Assembly (NCBI GenBank): GCA_039111635.1
Contig: JBCAQO010000003.1
Location: 248,001 to 312,000, forward strand
DNA: 64,000 nucleotides
Reading direction: 5' to 3'
From: Heterobasidion occidentale
Lineage: Eukaryota > Basidiomycota > Agaricomycetes > Russulales > Bondarzewiaceae
Below, in pieces: positions 35,150-46,786 of the stretch. The notes under the pieces are model-generated. The model saw only the letters and a list, made by a program, of their open reading frames with translations. It had not been told where the DNA came from and did not search any database. Position numbers and translations under genes: made by a program. Position 1 is the first letter of the stretch; each line of letters starts with the position of its first letter.

Positions 35150-36860
35150 ACGTGGAATCCGCCCTAGGTATACTGGCCCAGCGTCCTCTAGACATCAGGG
35201 CTGCGAACGCAATTCCTGTATATGTATGAACAGCGATGCCGTCGAGGCCAAGGGAGAACCATGGCTCATGCGTTGTATATTTGACGTGATGAAATCAAGG
35301 CCGACGTAGCTCCTGAAGGACTCGGTTTCGTGTTCTAAATGGGAATACGATGTTAGCAAAAATTCCGAGTAATCAACCTTGTGCTGGCAGGCCTCCCTGA
35401 ATAGCTGTCTTGAGCTTTGCTCTCGCTTGAAAAGCCTTTTGTCAACAGCCTACCAAAGAAACGTACTTTTCTTTGCGAGATCGTCGGGAGTGGTTCAGCA
35501 TAAGCAATCATGTTATACGAACTGGCCCATTTCATGAAATATGGCAAATCCAGATCTGACTTGTTCGAAGTGGTGTCTGCCGTAGCTGGCATGTAATTGA
35601 GAGTTGAGTGCTTCGAACGTGTCCTCGTTCCGGCCTTGAGATGATGTGATGTGAAGCAAACTGAGATCAAAACAACTAGTTCATTCTCTAGCAAGACCGT
35701 CTGGAGACCCACCTTAGCCACCTATGATAATAAGCCAGTAAGGCACTTGCCGCAGTATGAGATTACAAACACCAGTTCCAAGCTAATGGTCAGTGCTTTA
35801 GACGAAAATAAAATTACCTTGCAATTATCCCCCAAACGCTCATATATGAGATGATCAGCAGCCGAGCCCTCGTAGACCTTTCCTGGTGTGTTACCTAGAG
35901 TGTTTGTATGGTGCACATGTTGACAATCTCGCGTCGTACAAGGACATCGAACAGATGACTTCGATCATTGCACGCACACCGCTTCCGCTTCCTCGGCGTT
36001 GATGCCAAAGGCGCGTTATCATCTGCCACTATGGCCCAGCACAGACGCACCTTCATCCTCTTGGATACACACGAGTGTCAAGCATATCTATGACTCGACC
36101 CCAAAAAAAAACGTCACCATGAACATGTTCATCCGACTTGATGATCAAAAGTTCGATTCGATCCAAGCATGGACCGGCCACCACTCCTGAGGCCTGTAGT
36201 TGCCGCCTACCGCAAGCTTGTCATAAGACTGATATCTTCGCGTGTGTTGATTGTGATAGAAGATAAACTCGTGATTCGACTGTATTCAGAGTCATGGGCA
36301 ACTGAAAGGCCCTGGTGCGCACCGAAATCAACGTTTCTATCAAGGAAACGATGCGCTATCACAAGAGCCCATATCAAACATGGAGGCAATTAGTCAGGAG
36401 CGGCCGGAAGGATGTTGGAACGAGCTCGAGGAAGAGAATGAAAGCGTGGCTCGTCAGAGGTGGGAGTACATGGAAGCCGCGGGCGACTTTTCGTTGAGCC
36501 GTCGGCCCGACGACAAGGCACGTGGTGTCACGCACGGAGACAACGAACCTCTCCTTGACTCAGAACCTCTCAGAACCAACATGCAAACGCCGTACATTGC
36601 TTGGCTTCGAGACTAGACTTCCTACTTCGTTGAGGAGATCAATGGAGTATAAAAAACAAATTGAAGGCAGGGGAAGTACCTGGCCATGCGTGTTTCAACC
36701 CTCCGATCTGGAAGGACAAGCATCTCACACTCTCGTTGTCAAGAGGTATTCTGACAAGCGAATCGGGCATCCCGCTTGGATCCCCAGTTTTACAGGACCC
36801 TTTCCGCATTAGGAGGTCCTTGGACTCAACAAATAACTGGTACTGATATGCCGGCTCTTC
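35150..36860. other. Region without a recognised gene
   Basis: Short ORFs exist on both strands. The minus strand at 35353-35916 has phrases that look coding (GKVYEGSAADHLIYERLGDN; DLPYFMKWASSYNMIAYAEP) with possible splice sites between them, so an unrecognised or decayed gene may be present. Nothing was identified from 36.0 to 36.86 kb. Confidence 0.35.
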
Positions 36861-37142
36861 AATCATGTGGCGCGATCGAAGGGCTATGATGATGCAAGAA
36901 TATTGGTGGGAAATCGTGTTAGTCGCTTCGTTGTCACTGCGCTCAACAGGTTATGGGCCCTGCGCTCTAGCGACTTTGCTCTACATCGTTTTATCGACAC
37001 TTTCTGGTCTCCCCTCTGCTGTGCCACTCCTTTCTGGCCACACCCCATTGCTGCCACATCTTCCCCATTGCTTTCCCTGCCTTTCCTATCATCCCACATC
37101 GCTTCCAACACCTTTCCCTGCTCGTGCCACTCGTGCCACACC

Positions 37143-37382
37143 ATGTCTGACCCCTCATTTGCTCTCCCTTCCGTCTCCCCTCTCAATAATTGCAACTATC
37201 CTTCCTGGTCCAAGGAGATCAAGGCCTGGCTTTGTCTCAAAGGCCTGTGGCTTTTGGTCTCTGGTGATGAGACAGCCCCTGTTGGCACGAAGGAGAAGCC
37301 TGCTGAGGCAAGGGAGGTGGCAGAGTGGAAGAGGAATGCTCAGAAGGCTATGCTTTGTTTTCAGTTTTGTTTGTCGTTTTAA
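37143..37382 (+). mobile_element. Truncated Ty1/Copia-type gag relic
   Basis: The ATG at 37143 opens MSDPSFALPSVSPLNNCNYP, then WSKEIKAWLCLKGLWLLVSG and EVAEWKRNAQKAMLCF. The NYPSW....WL..KGLW.LV pattern is typical of the N-terminus of basidiomycete Copia Gag. Reading stops after about 79 codons and no zinc knuckle, integrase or RT follows. The pyrimidine-rich 250 bp before it may be leader or LTR remnant; no LTR ends were identified. It lies about 260 bp upstream of the NLR3 start codon. Confidence 0.7.
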
Positions 37383-37638
37383 TCAAGGGCAGATTGTATC
37401 TCCATAGCTATCCGTATATTGTACTCTTTTCTACAATGCAAATGTTCGGGATGCTTCAGCGTCTCGCACCAGGAAGAAATTGAGGGCGCTAAGGTTCCGA
37501 TTTGGGCATATCACTGGAGCTGTGATAGTATCCTGGAAGTTTACTTGATCACCAGACTTCCGAAGTCACTCCTCGTGGCTCTTGTCCTACGGTCTGCTCC
37601 GTACACGTTGTTATATCATCCTCTCCGGTTTGTTCAAC

Positions 37639-40600
37639 ATGGCATATTCAAGTCCTGGGGAGCAATTTCAGGAGATCTGGACAGCAGCGATCACGAGATA
37701 CAATCAAGACACCAAGCGCGACTATCTTGATCGCGGGCTAGAGGCAAATTCCCCCGATGCTCTTTTGAAATCCTCGACAAGGAGCTGAATCGATTCAAGG
37801 AGTATCGGAAGAAGGGAAAAAGAGCCCGAAATGCGATTCTGCCAGTTCTGGAATTGGTGAACATATCCGCAGATGCAATAGGAGACAGTCTTGCGACGGT
37901 GAGCACCGCGTCTGCTCAGAACTCCAAAACATATAGTTGACTTCGACGACATCAGGCGTTTCCACCAGCAAAAGCGATTTCTGTTGCTGTTCGGGTGTTA
38001 CTAAAGGTTTGTGTTCCGGCATTCATATGTACATGAGCCTCAACGCCGCTATCGATATAGGCTGCAAAAGATGTTAGTGTGAACTATGACATAGTCATCG
38101 GGATGTTCGAGGAGTTGAAGGGCTTCATCGGACGACTAGATGTTCACAACCAAGTAGAGATCACGGAGGCACTAAAGAAAATCATCATCGAAATCCTGGC
38201 GCAGCTGCTCGTGGTGCTCGGAGTAGCCACAAAGTGGATGAAGCAAAGTCGTCTTAGTAAGAACACGCACTGCTCATATGATGACATGGTTCATGGCACT
38301 TTGTAGTGCAATATGGGAAGGCACTCTTCGGGAAGAATACAGAGGTGCCAGATGCGATGGCGAAACTGCGGACTATATCCAATCAAGAGATCCCTATGGT
38401 CGCTGCTGTCATTTTAGCGACGACGACTAAAACTTCTCATAACGTGCAAGCATTGGAAGGTACGAGTAGCCTGTGACGCGATTTTACTGTGACTCATGTC
38501 CATTCAACAATTCAGATGACGGACTCCGAGAGAGGATCCGTTCATGGCTCAAAGCCCCCGATCCGACCACGAATTTCAATGCCGCTATAGAAGCACGACA
38601 GGTTGGAACTGGCGACTGGTTTGTACATGGAGAGAAATTTTTGGACTGGATGAGGACACCGAGTTCACTCCTGTGGATTCGTGGTATACGTGCGTCAAAA
38701 GCTCCCGCTTGTGATGGCTTCTAATGCGATATATATACAGCCGGCAATGGAAAAACAATCATTTGGTGAGGCTTTCTTGTGGGCGAGACACTACGAACAA
38801 CGCTGACGAATCTGCTGTATGACAGCTCTACAGTCATCGAGACTCTCCAACGTCGAGTTGATTCCTCTGTCGCGTTGGCGTATTTCTACTTCAACTTCAA
38901 CGACTCCGCAAAGCTGATCTATCGAAACATGCTGCATTCGCTCATCCTCCAACTTTGCAACCGATGTCCTGATCCTTTGAGAGACCTCTACAAACGGAAC
39001 AACGACGGCTCGCAGCAACCGACAGTGGATGAGCTACTTGGTACCTTGAAGAGAGCCATCAGCTTCTATACCCAGACTTACATTGTCATTGACGCCGTAG
39101 ACGAGTGCATCGGATCAGAGCTAGGAGAGGTCCTCAAATTCTTGGCCGAAGTCAAGAGTTGGAATCTCGACACCCTCCATATTTTGGCTTCGAGTAGACC
39201 TGAACAGGAGATTATGGAAGCAGCTGATTCTTTGTCTACCTGCATTGTCGATCTTCATGATGCAAATTCTTGTATCAAGGACGATATTCAGGCCTATCTC
39301 GACAATGTTCTCGAAAACGACTCCCGGCTTAAGAAATGGGGACCTACAGAAAAGGTGTTGATCAAAAAAACTCTCGCCACACGTGCCAATGGGATGTAAG
39401 TCAAAATACTTATCCGAATGATGGGAATACTGATGGGGAGTTGATTGCCAAGGTTTCAATGGGTGCGCTGTCAATTGGACAGGTTGCGTAACTGCGTTAC
39501 AAGAAAGGACCTCGAGACAGCCTTGGGATCTCTGCCAAAGACACTTGACGCGACGTATGAACGCATACTGCGAAACATTCCAGACGACCACCAAGAAAAG
39601 ATCCATCGAATCTTGCAATTTCTTTGTTTCTCGGAACGACCGATGATGCTCGGTGAAGTTGCCGAGGTTGTCACTGTGGCCATAGATCCTGAAGGAAAAG
39701 CACATCACGACTCTAGGAACCACATGCGCGATCCGTCGGATGTGCTCACAATCTGTGGCAGCCTTGTCTCTCTGTCACCTAGTCCGGAGAATGACAATCA
39801 TATGCGATCTGATAAGTGGCGTCCTCATCTCCCTCGTGATGCACTCGCCACACGAATCATCCGATTATCGCACTTCTCTGTTAAAGAATATTTAACCTCT
39901 AACAGAATCCGTTCAGGTGAGGCATCGGAATACGGTGTCAATGTCGAGCTAGCCAACAGGTCAATTGCCATGACATGTCTTGCATATCTGATGCGTTTCA
40001 ACACATATGGGCTGAGTGGGGAACAGATGAAAGGAGACAAAGATATGGCCCTAGCTTCGTATGCGGCACACCATTGGCTCTCTCATTTCAAGCAGCTGGG
40101 GCCGGATGCTCAATTATCCCTACAGGCTTTGGCTCAAGAGTTCTTTCGTCTCCCCCCGCAGAATCACTTTCTAAATTGGACCAGGATGTATGATTTGGAT
40201 GGTGATAGGTACCAATCAAGATGGTTCACGTACATCCCTAGCCCTCTGTACTATTCATGCAATGCAGGACTTCTAGGCATTTCAGAATGGTTATTGACGG
40301 AAGGTGCTGAGGTTGATGCGCTTGGTGGGCTGTTGGAGACCGCATTGAAGGCGGCATCTCGCCATGGCCATGAGGCCGTTGCGCAGCTGTTGCTGGACCG
40401 AGGGGCTAATGTCCATGCACGAGGAGCGCTCAATGACAGCGCATTGCATTCAGCATCCTATTATGGTCACGAAGCCGTTGTGCAACTGCTGCTGGACCGA
40501 GGTGCGGAGGTCAACGCACCAGGAAGAAACAACGAGACCGCATTGTGGGCGGCGTGTGCAAGTGGTCACGAAGCCGTCGTACGCCTACTGCTGGATCGAG

Positions 40601-41607
40601 GTGCAGATGTCAATACACTGGGAAGATTTGGCACCAATGCACTCCAAATGGCTCTATTCTATGGCTTCGAAGCCATTGCTCGGCTGCTCTTGGACCGGGG
40701 TGCAGACATCAATTCATCAGGAGGATACCACGGAGACTCACTGCAGATAGCCTGTGCGCGTGGCCATGAGCCCTTCGTACGATTGCTGCTGGATCGAGGT
40801 GCAGAAGTCAACAAACCAGGGGGTTATGTGCTGCAGGCGGCGTGCAAAAGTGGTAACGAAGCCACCGTGCGACTGCTTCTGGATCGCGGTGCGGAGGTCA
40901 ATGCACACGGAGACTTCGATGGAAACGCATTGCAGGTGGCGTCTCGAAACGGTCACGAAACGGTCGCGCGACTGCTGTTGGACCGAGGTGCTGAAGTCAA
41001 CGCACAAGGATGCCCTAATGGAAATGCGCTACAGGCAGCATCTGAGCGTGGTCACGAAGCCGTTGTGCAACTGCTGCTGGACCGAGGTGCTGAAGTCAAC
41101 GCACAAGGATGCCCTAATGGAAATGCGCTACAGGCAGCATCTGAGCGTGGTCACGAAGCCGTTGTGCAACTGCTGCTGGACCGAGGTGCTGAAGTCAACG
41201 CACAAGGAGGCCCTAATGGAAATGCGCTAAATGCAGCATCTCATAGAGATTGCGAAGCCGTTGTGCGACTGCTGCTGGACCGAGGTGCTGAGGTCAACGC
41301 ACGAGGAAGAGTGCACAGAAATGCGTTGTGGGCAGCACTGACTCCTATTTATCGAGATCGCGCTGTTTATCGGAAGTGCGTGTCCAGCAAAGAGGTGGTG
41401 AAGGTTCTGTGGGATGCGGGCGCCAGACTGTATACAATGCCGTCCGAGGCGCATTCGGGAGAGTACATCGCTCAGCTCGCAGACATGGACTCGATTGTGT
41501 TAAAAGGGGATGCAGAAGTTTCACAGCCGCAAAGCAGCAGACGAAAAAGTTGGCCTTTAAGCTTGAAGGCAGTATGTGTATGCTTTCTTCGTGCATTGAC
41601 CATCTAA
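37639..41607 (+). CDS. NLR3: Goodbye-like / NACHT / ankyrin STAND protein with a one-base frameshift in exon 1
   Basis: Exons: 37639-37898, 37956-38006, 38061-38256, 38307-38459, 38516-38689, 38741-38765, 38826-39395 and 39453-41607. Exons 2-8 match NLR1/NLR2 in position and phase. Exon 1 is 260 nt where NLR1 has 261, and the reading frame breaks at about 37765 (DALLKSSTRS then stop) where paralogs read DALF.ILD. One T is missing from a run. All later exons are open. Domains: Goodbye-like, P-loop PGNGKTII on the 25-nt exon, VIDAVDECIG (Walker B region), winged helix, and about 11 ankyrin repeats with unusually uniform units. The end may instead fall at 41631 if a GTATGT intron just before the stop is used. 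Either a recent null allele or a sequence error. Confidence 0.88.
40981..41178 (+). repeat. Two identical 99-bp ankyrin repeat units
   Basis: Positions 40981-41079 and 41080-41178 read the same at every base (33 codons each). The next unit from 41179 begins identically for about 29 bases before it diverges. The units encode one ankyrin repeat each (DRGAEVNAQG to VVQLLL). Earlier units in the gene differ at many positions, so the identity reflects recent unequal exchange or conversion. Confidence 0.9.
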
Positions 41608-42110
41608 TCTGAGATCGTCTTCTTCTAGTAAGGATTCGATATTGTAAGTACACGAGGATATGAGGATAGATCACATACATTCGAGCGTGTGGAACCCTCG
41701 AGGAGCTGATTGACAGCCGCTTCGACTCATGCCTGCTCAAACGGGGTTGAGTATCAATGTGTTGCCCTGTGCGAGCGCCTCAAGTGTATATAATATGCCC
41801 TTTAAACGACAGCCTTTTGGCTCCTTATGGGTACTTACCAGGCGGACTAACTGAGGCCGAGTCATGATTACTTGCGCGTCATTACCGAACCCAACGGATT
41901 TTGTTCGAGCGTCCCAGGCGTGGCGAAGAACCATGGCGGTGCAAATGACGCGTCGCGGCATAGAAATAGCCAAGTGAGAGCGGGTCAGAAAGACTTACGA
42001 GAGTGAAGATGCTCATAGAGATTTGCTCAGCAGTGAGGTTCGCGATGTTACCTTATATTCATACAGCCCGGAGTGATATTAGGGAAGAGAAGTCAAGCTG
42101 AGGGATAGCG
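41600..42110 (-). repeat. 0.5-kb duplicated block, copy 2 (inverted relative to 5.0-5.6 kb)
   Basis: Read on the minus strand, this matches 5030-5560. A possible coding reading includes NIANLTAEQISMSIFTL before a GTAAGT donor, MVLRHAWDARTKSVGFGNDA, and MYVIYPHI followed by LEEDDLRLD. No family was recognised. It overlaps the very end of the NLR3 transcription unit and lies between NLR3 and ORM1, whose promoter is about 270 bp away. Confidence 0.65.
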
Positions 42111-42376
42111 CGAGTAGACGCGGTGCAGGGATGACTCCCTGGATGGAGAGCAGAGGAAGGAGTCGTCTCTCGAAGAGACACGTGACAGGGAGAGCACGGA
42201 GTATTCCGATCGCACGGAGCCAAGAGCGCGGCTCGGCGTAACGGGCTGTCATTGTCACAGGACGACGACGGCCGAGGAGTCCTCCCGCAGCCGCCTTGCT
42301 CGCTCTCCTCCTCCTCCTCGCTCCCTCGTCCCCACCGTATCGCCCTCGCGTGCACACCGACGACACCGACGCCCAA

Positions 42377-43394
42377 ATGAGCGGCCTCTCCCCGCCCACC
42401 CTCAAGATCCCCGCCCTCTCTATCCAGACCTCCACGTCAGGCGACGGCCCCCACCGCCGGGCCCGCAGCGGGAGCCTGCTCAAGGTCGAGAAGGTCGACA
42501 GCTCGACGGAGGAAGTTCTCGACCAGGGCGCGTACGCGAACATCAACGCCGAGTGGGTCAACCGCAAAGGTGAGTCGCTCGTCGTGCGCTGTTTCGAGAG
42601 CCGAGTCGAGAGAGGACAGACGAGCTCACCCGTGGCGGTTTCGTGCAGGCGCCTGGCTTATACATGTCGTCCTCATTGCGACCGGGAAGGTCGTCATCGA
42701 CATCATCCCCGGCATGACGCAGGAAATTAGCTGGACGACGGTCAATCTCTGTTACCTTGCTGTACGTCCCCACTGAGCTGTGCCTTGCCACCTTTATTCA
42801 CATTAACCGTCTTATGATCTATTCGCGCGATTTTGGCTGTTTCGGATCGCGCGACGCAGTTATCGTATCTGATGTTCCACTGGGTGACAGGCATCCCGTT
42901 CCAGAACGAGATGCACGGCGGCGCGTACGACGACCTCACGCTCTGGGAGCAGATCGACGAGGGCGCGCAGAATACGCCGTCCAAAAAGTGGCTCTTCTTC
43001 GTCCCCGTAGCTTTGTGAGTCCCCTCCCCATGCGCCCTGCTTATATCCCCAGTCCTTCTGACGCGCCTCCCGCGAATCCCTGGGGCAGGTTCCTCATGTC
43101 CACGCATTACACGAACTACAACCCGTGGCTCTTCGCCATCAACCTCTCCGCGCTCATACTCGCCCTAATCCCCAAGCTCCCCTTTGTACGTCCCTCTTCT
43201 TTCCTTCCTCTCAGGTTTTAATTCCGCTCGCGCAGGCCCACCGGCAGCGCGTCCGCTTCATGACCGAAGACCAATCCGGCATGGCCACCCCCGTCACGCC
43301 CGGCTTCCCGCCGTCAGGCATGAACACCCCGCCCGAGGGCCTCGTCAACACCTCCACGCCCTCCATCACCGTAACAGAGGCGGAGTTCCGGTGA
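42377..43394 (+). CDS. ORM1: ORMDL-family regulator of serine palmitoyltransferase
   Basis: ER membrane protein that inhibits serine palmitoyltransferase and so tunes sphingolipid synthesis. Exons: 42377-42569, 42649-42761, 42860-43014, 43089-43185 and 43236-43394; 717 nt, 238 aa. Conserved segments are WVNRKGAWLIHVVLI, PGMTQEISWT, YLMFHWVTGIPF, YDDLTLWEQIDEGAQ, TPSKKWLFFVPVALFLMSTH and LIPKLPFAHRQRVR. About four membrane segments. The N-terminal extension (SGLSPPTLKIP, then RRARSGSLLKVEK) is Ser-rich, like the yeast Orm N-terminus that is phosphorylated by Ypk kinases; RRARSGS fits a basophilic kinase site. The C-terminal tail is Pro/Thr-rich. The symbol is by family; yeast has two paralogs. 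Confidence 0.93.
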
Positions 43395-43921
43395 CCCGCC
43401 CCCCATCCCTCGGGCATCGGGCTTCTCGCTCCGCCGTGCCGGGCTCCGATCAGGACAGAGGCTGTGACAGAGCTCGCGAGCACTTAGAGACGCGGATTGT
43501 TCTTGGCTACTCTGAGGGTATGGTGTGGCGAGAAGTAGGGGATCGAGAGTCGGTTTGGCGGAGGGCGGCGGAACACAATCATGCAACTACTAGTATACTC
43601 ATTCACGGACCCCTAATCGCACAGCGCTGCTGTATCTTGCATCTCCGTTCATCTATGTTTGCCAGAGTGATAATGCTGCGCCTGCTTGCCTGCCCGCCTT
43701 GCTTGTATCGTTCTGCCCGCGACTAGATCTAGCAGTATGTAACACAACTGCCCGTACACTATCCCTTTTTTCAGTCTTACTCGTTCTACTTCGTGGCTTT
43801 CACATTGTGAGCTAGGCCAGGCCAAGCCAGGTTTCCCCATCTACTGGTACGCGATGCGAAGCCTATTACGTGTCATTTTTGTGTGTATTCCAGGCGACGT
43901 CGCCAGGCTACGAGGGCGATT

Positions 43922-45549
43922 TCACGAGGAGGTCCTGGTATTCCTGCAGACGCAACCTACACACCGAATCAAACGGCTGTCAAGAGCCCGCGATACGTCG
44001 CCGGCACTCACAAGTTTCTTAACAGCATCAAGATCGTCACCTTGCCCACCGCAGGGACGTACAACGACGCCTGTACAACGAGCGTCTTGTCAGCTCCGGT
44101 GCGCAGAGAGCCGAGAGGGTAGGAAAAGTGGGCACCTTTTCGCGGACGTCCGCCTCGAAGTTCTTGTCTGAAGCGACGTTCACGCAGACGCAGCCGTCCT
44201 TGAGCCACGCGGTGCGCACCTTGTAGGACGCGCTCGGGACAGCGGAGACGACGACGTCCGACTGGGCGAGGCACGCCTCGAGCGTGAGCGTGCTTGGGTG
44301 CACGACGTGGTGCGGGTGGTACCGCCGCGTCGAAGAGGGCGGGCGTTTGGTGTATTCCTTTTCATCCACCATCAGTCGTCGATTTGGAAACACAAGGTAG
44401 GGCGAGATGGAGGTGTACTTGGATGGAGTCAATGTCGACAGAAAAAACGCGCGCGCCGTCGTTCGCAAGCAGCGCAGCGAGCGGTCTGCCAACGACCTCT
44501 GATCTGTCGATATCATCGGGAAAAAAAGGATGTCGGTCACCTGAGGTTCGATGCTTTTAAATGGGGATCGCGCGTACCGGTTGATGACCGTGACGGTCTT
44601 CCCGTACGCGCGGTCGCCGTACGGCAGGATGCGGTTGTACACGCCGATATTTTCGAGGCATTTGACAATGCCGAGCGGCGTGCAAGGGAGAATGGACTTG
44701 ACGGTCCCTTCCGGGGGTACGTCTTCGGTTTTAACAGACGGTACGTTCGTCAGCGGTGCGCTCGACAGGAGCGAGTTTGGGTCGAGGTATCTTATGCTGC
44801 GATAACACATGTCCAATAAACATCGCCGAAAAAGAAAAACCCTGGGTATATGCGGCTGTATGCGCACTTACTTATGATATAAGTTATAGTGGAACTTGAA
44901 GTTGAGCCCCTCAACATCCTTGAAGGGTGAAACGACCTGAGAGAGGGGGAAGTAGGGCTGTAGGCTAAGATGGACGGAGGTACGGAGGAGGTCAGAGGCG
45001 CACCTGCTGCAGGTAATGGTCCTTGAGACACAAAATTCAGCTCGAGGTGTCAAATCGCGACAACGGCCCGCCGAACGCTACAAACCTGCTGTGCGCCAAA
45101 AATCGGATAATACACCTGCACCGCGCAACGACCCATTCGTCCAGACGCAGAAAGAAAAAGTGGTGGAAGAGGTCAGATCGCGGCGCGCAGACGCAGAGGG
45201 GAGGCTAGCGCACCATGATCCCATCCACACTCTCGTCCGCGTTCGCCTCAATGATCGCATCCTCGACGCCCTCGCCCTCCCCGCCGCGCTCCCTGCCCTT
45301 CTCCGCAGGCGCGCACGCCGCACCGACCTCGCGCAGCACGAACTCGAACCCGAGCGCCGCGCACTGCCTGCGCGTGAACTCGGCGTAGCTGCGGCTCGGC
45401 GCGGACGACGTCGCGAGGATGCCGACGAGCTTCGGCGCGTGGGGGCGCGCGGCGAGCGCGTGCTGCACCTCCGATTGGAACGGCGCCGCGATGGTGTCGG
45501 CTTTGAGCAGGAGGCCTTTGGGCGCCGCGGCGTGTGCTGGCTCAGAAGA
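43922..45549 (-). CDS. MTD1: NAD-dependent 5,10-methylenetetrahydrofolate dehydrogenase
   Basis: Cytosolic folate enzyme that oxidises methylene-THF to methenyl-THF with NAD. The start at 45549 gives MSSEPAHAAAPKGLLLKA. Nine exons were inferred, including very short ones: 45115-45086 (30 nt, VYYPIFGAQQ) and 45021-45004 (18 nt, DHYLQQ). Later motifs are VVSPFKDVEGLNFKFHYNLY, SILPCTPLGIVKCLENIGVY, the nucleotide-binding SEVVGRPLAALLANDGA with VFSVDIDSIQ, and YVPAVGKVTILMLLRN. The last exon adds LIRCVGCVCRNTRTSS and stops at 43922. The order and the PCTPLGI and VVGRPLA motifs match yeast Mtd1-type enzymes. It is convergent with ORM1 (about 530 bp between stops). Confidence 0.88.
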
Positions 45550-45699
45550 CATGTTTTTTCTGGAGGGTGTTGTTCTTAGAAGAGGTGTGGTGGGCTTGGA
45601 GCCAAGAGAGGACTCTAACTCGAGGAGGAGAACTAGGAAATCTGTTGCGAAATGCGAATTACGGAAAAAATCGAGCAAATTGGAACCCTAACCTCGAAG

Positions 45700-46700
45700 G
45701 TGTCCGGACTTCTCCGCTCCGTCGCTCGGCGATGCGTCCTCTCTTCTCCTCCGCCGTCATTGACGCCCTGGAGACTTTTGAAATCCTCGCATTCGTATTC
45801 GACCTAGAGTGGCTTCTACATCTAAGCATATTTCGTGACGGACGCAGATGCATAGATCGTTTCGGCCATTTCTGATTCAGCCCTGCAACTGCCCTGCATC
45901 GTCTCGATATTGTCGCATTTGCGTGTCATCAAAGTTATTATGTTCTCGAGGTGACGGTAGTCTTGAGGTGTTCATTTGACATTTTTTGAGCAGATTCATT
46001 CATGCGCCCGCCTCTTCTCTTCATCTCCGAAGGACGGTCTTCGTTCATCGATGATTCGAGAAAACGTTGAGCATCAGCCAAGGATCGAATGCTCCCGAAG
46101 CCAAACGGATATCAGCGGTACCTTTCGTAGAGAGACCTGTAATTCAACTGAGTTGATTACTTTCGTTCCATTATGCTTTTTCAACGAACCTACTAGTTGT
46201 CTTCTTCTGGGGGTCATACAAGGTCATACACCTTCACCTGACCATGCTTGGGATCGACTCCTGGAGGCCGTTTTTGAAATGTGACGCTTTGATGCGATGA
46301 AGCGGGATCCCCTAGGCTCAGGAACGTCGACTCATGGACTTATCTCCATGCCAATTGTTCATCCCAGATAAGTTACCAGCTTCAAACTTTGTTTACATAG
46401 GCGTCCACTTTCGTCACGAATGTCTTGCGGAGGCAAGGATACCTCAAGAACGACTTCTCGCAGAAGGGTGCTCCACCTCAATGCTTCCTCCGTCCCTGCA
46501 TCGAATCCTCTGTGATGTTGTGATGTTTATCAAACTACTGACCCTCCGAATTTTCCAGACACGCCGTGTTCAAGACGAATACTAGTATTATATCACCCGT
46601 TCAGGAGAAAAGCGGACAGCATGGTCCATATCCCGAAATTCGAATTGAACATTGGTTTCCCCGACAGCAGCTCATCGGCGGCAAGCGGCGTGTATACATC
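45700..46700. other. Intergenic region without a recognised gene
   Basis: ORFs up to about 100 codons occur on the plus strand (for example 45976-46284) but show no domain, no splice partners and no similarity to other parts of the window. Confidence 0.4.
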
Positions 46701-46711
46701 GTCGGTCGAAA

Positions 46712-46728
46712 AGCACATAAAAGAGGGC
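46712..46728 (+). promoter_or_regulatory. Conserved TATA-like element upstream of S28 peptidase C
   Basis: AAAGCACATAAAAGAGG lies about 60 bp before the start codon and matches the elements of paralogs A and B with one extra A. Confidence 0.5.
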
Positions 46729-46786
46729 GAAGTAAAAATCCCCACTTTTCATCCCCCTCTGAGCTCGTCAGACCGGGTCCCGCACG

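Noticed and set aside
36867..37142. Pyrimidine-rich stretch before the Copia gag as a possible LTR
   Set aside because: No TG...CA ends or second copy could be found in the window.
39121..39723. 200-codon minus-strand ORF inside NLR3
   Set aside because: Antisense shadow of the NACHT/winged-helix exons, no recognisable domain.
40251..41454. Minus-strand ORFs with repeated SVQQQS-type words
   Set aside because: The repetition is the antisense image of the ankyrin repeats.
43854..44171. Plus-strand reading with GPGIPADATYTPNQTAVK
   Set aside because: It looked protein-like, but it overlaps the last MTD1 exons, whose reading is supported by homology and splice phase. No start or continuation was found.
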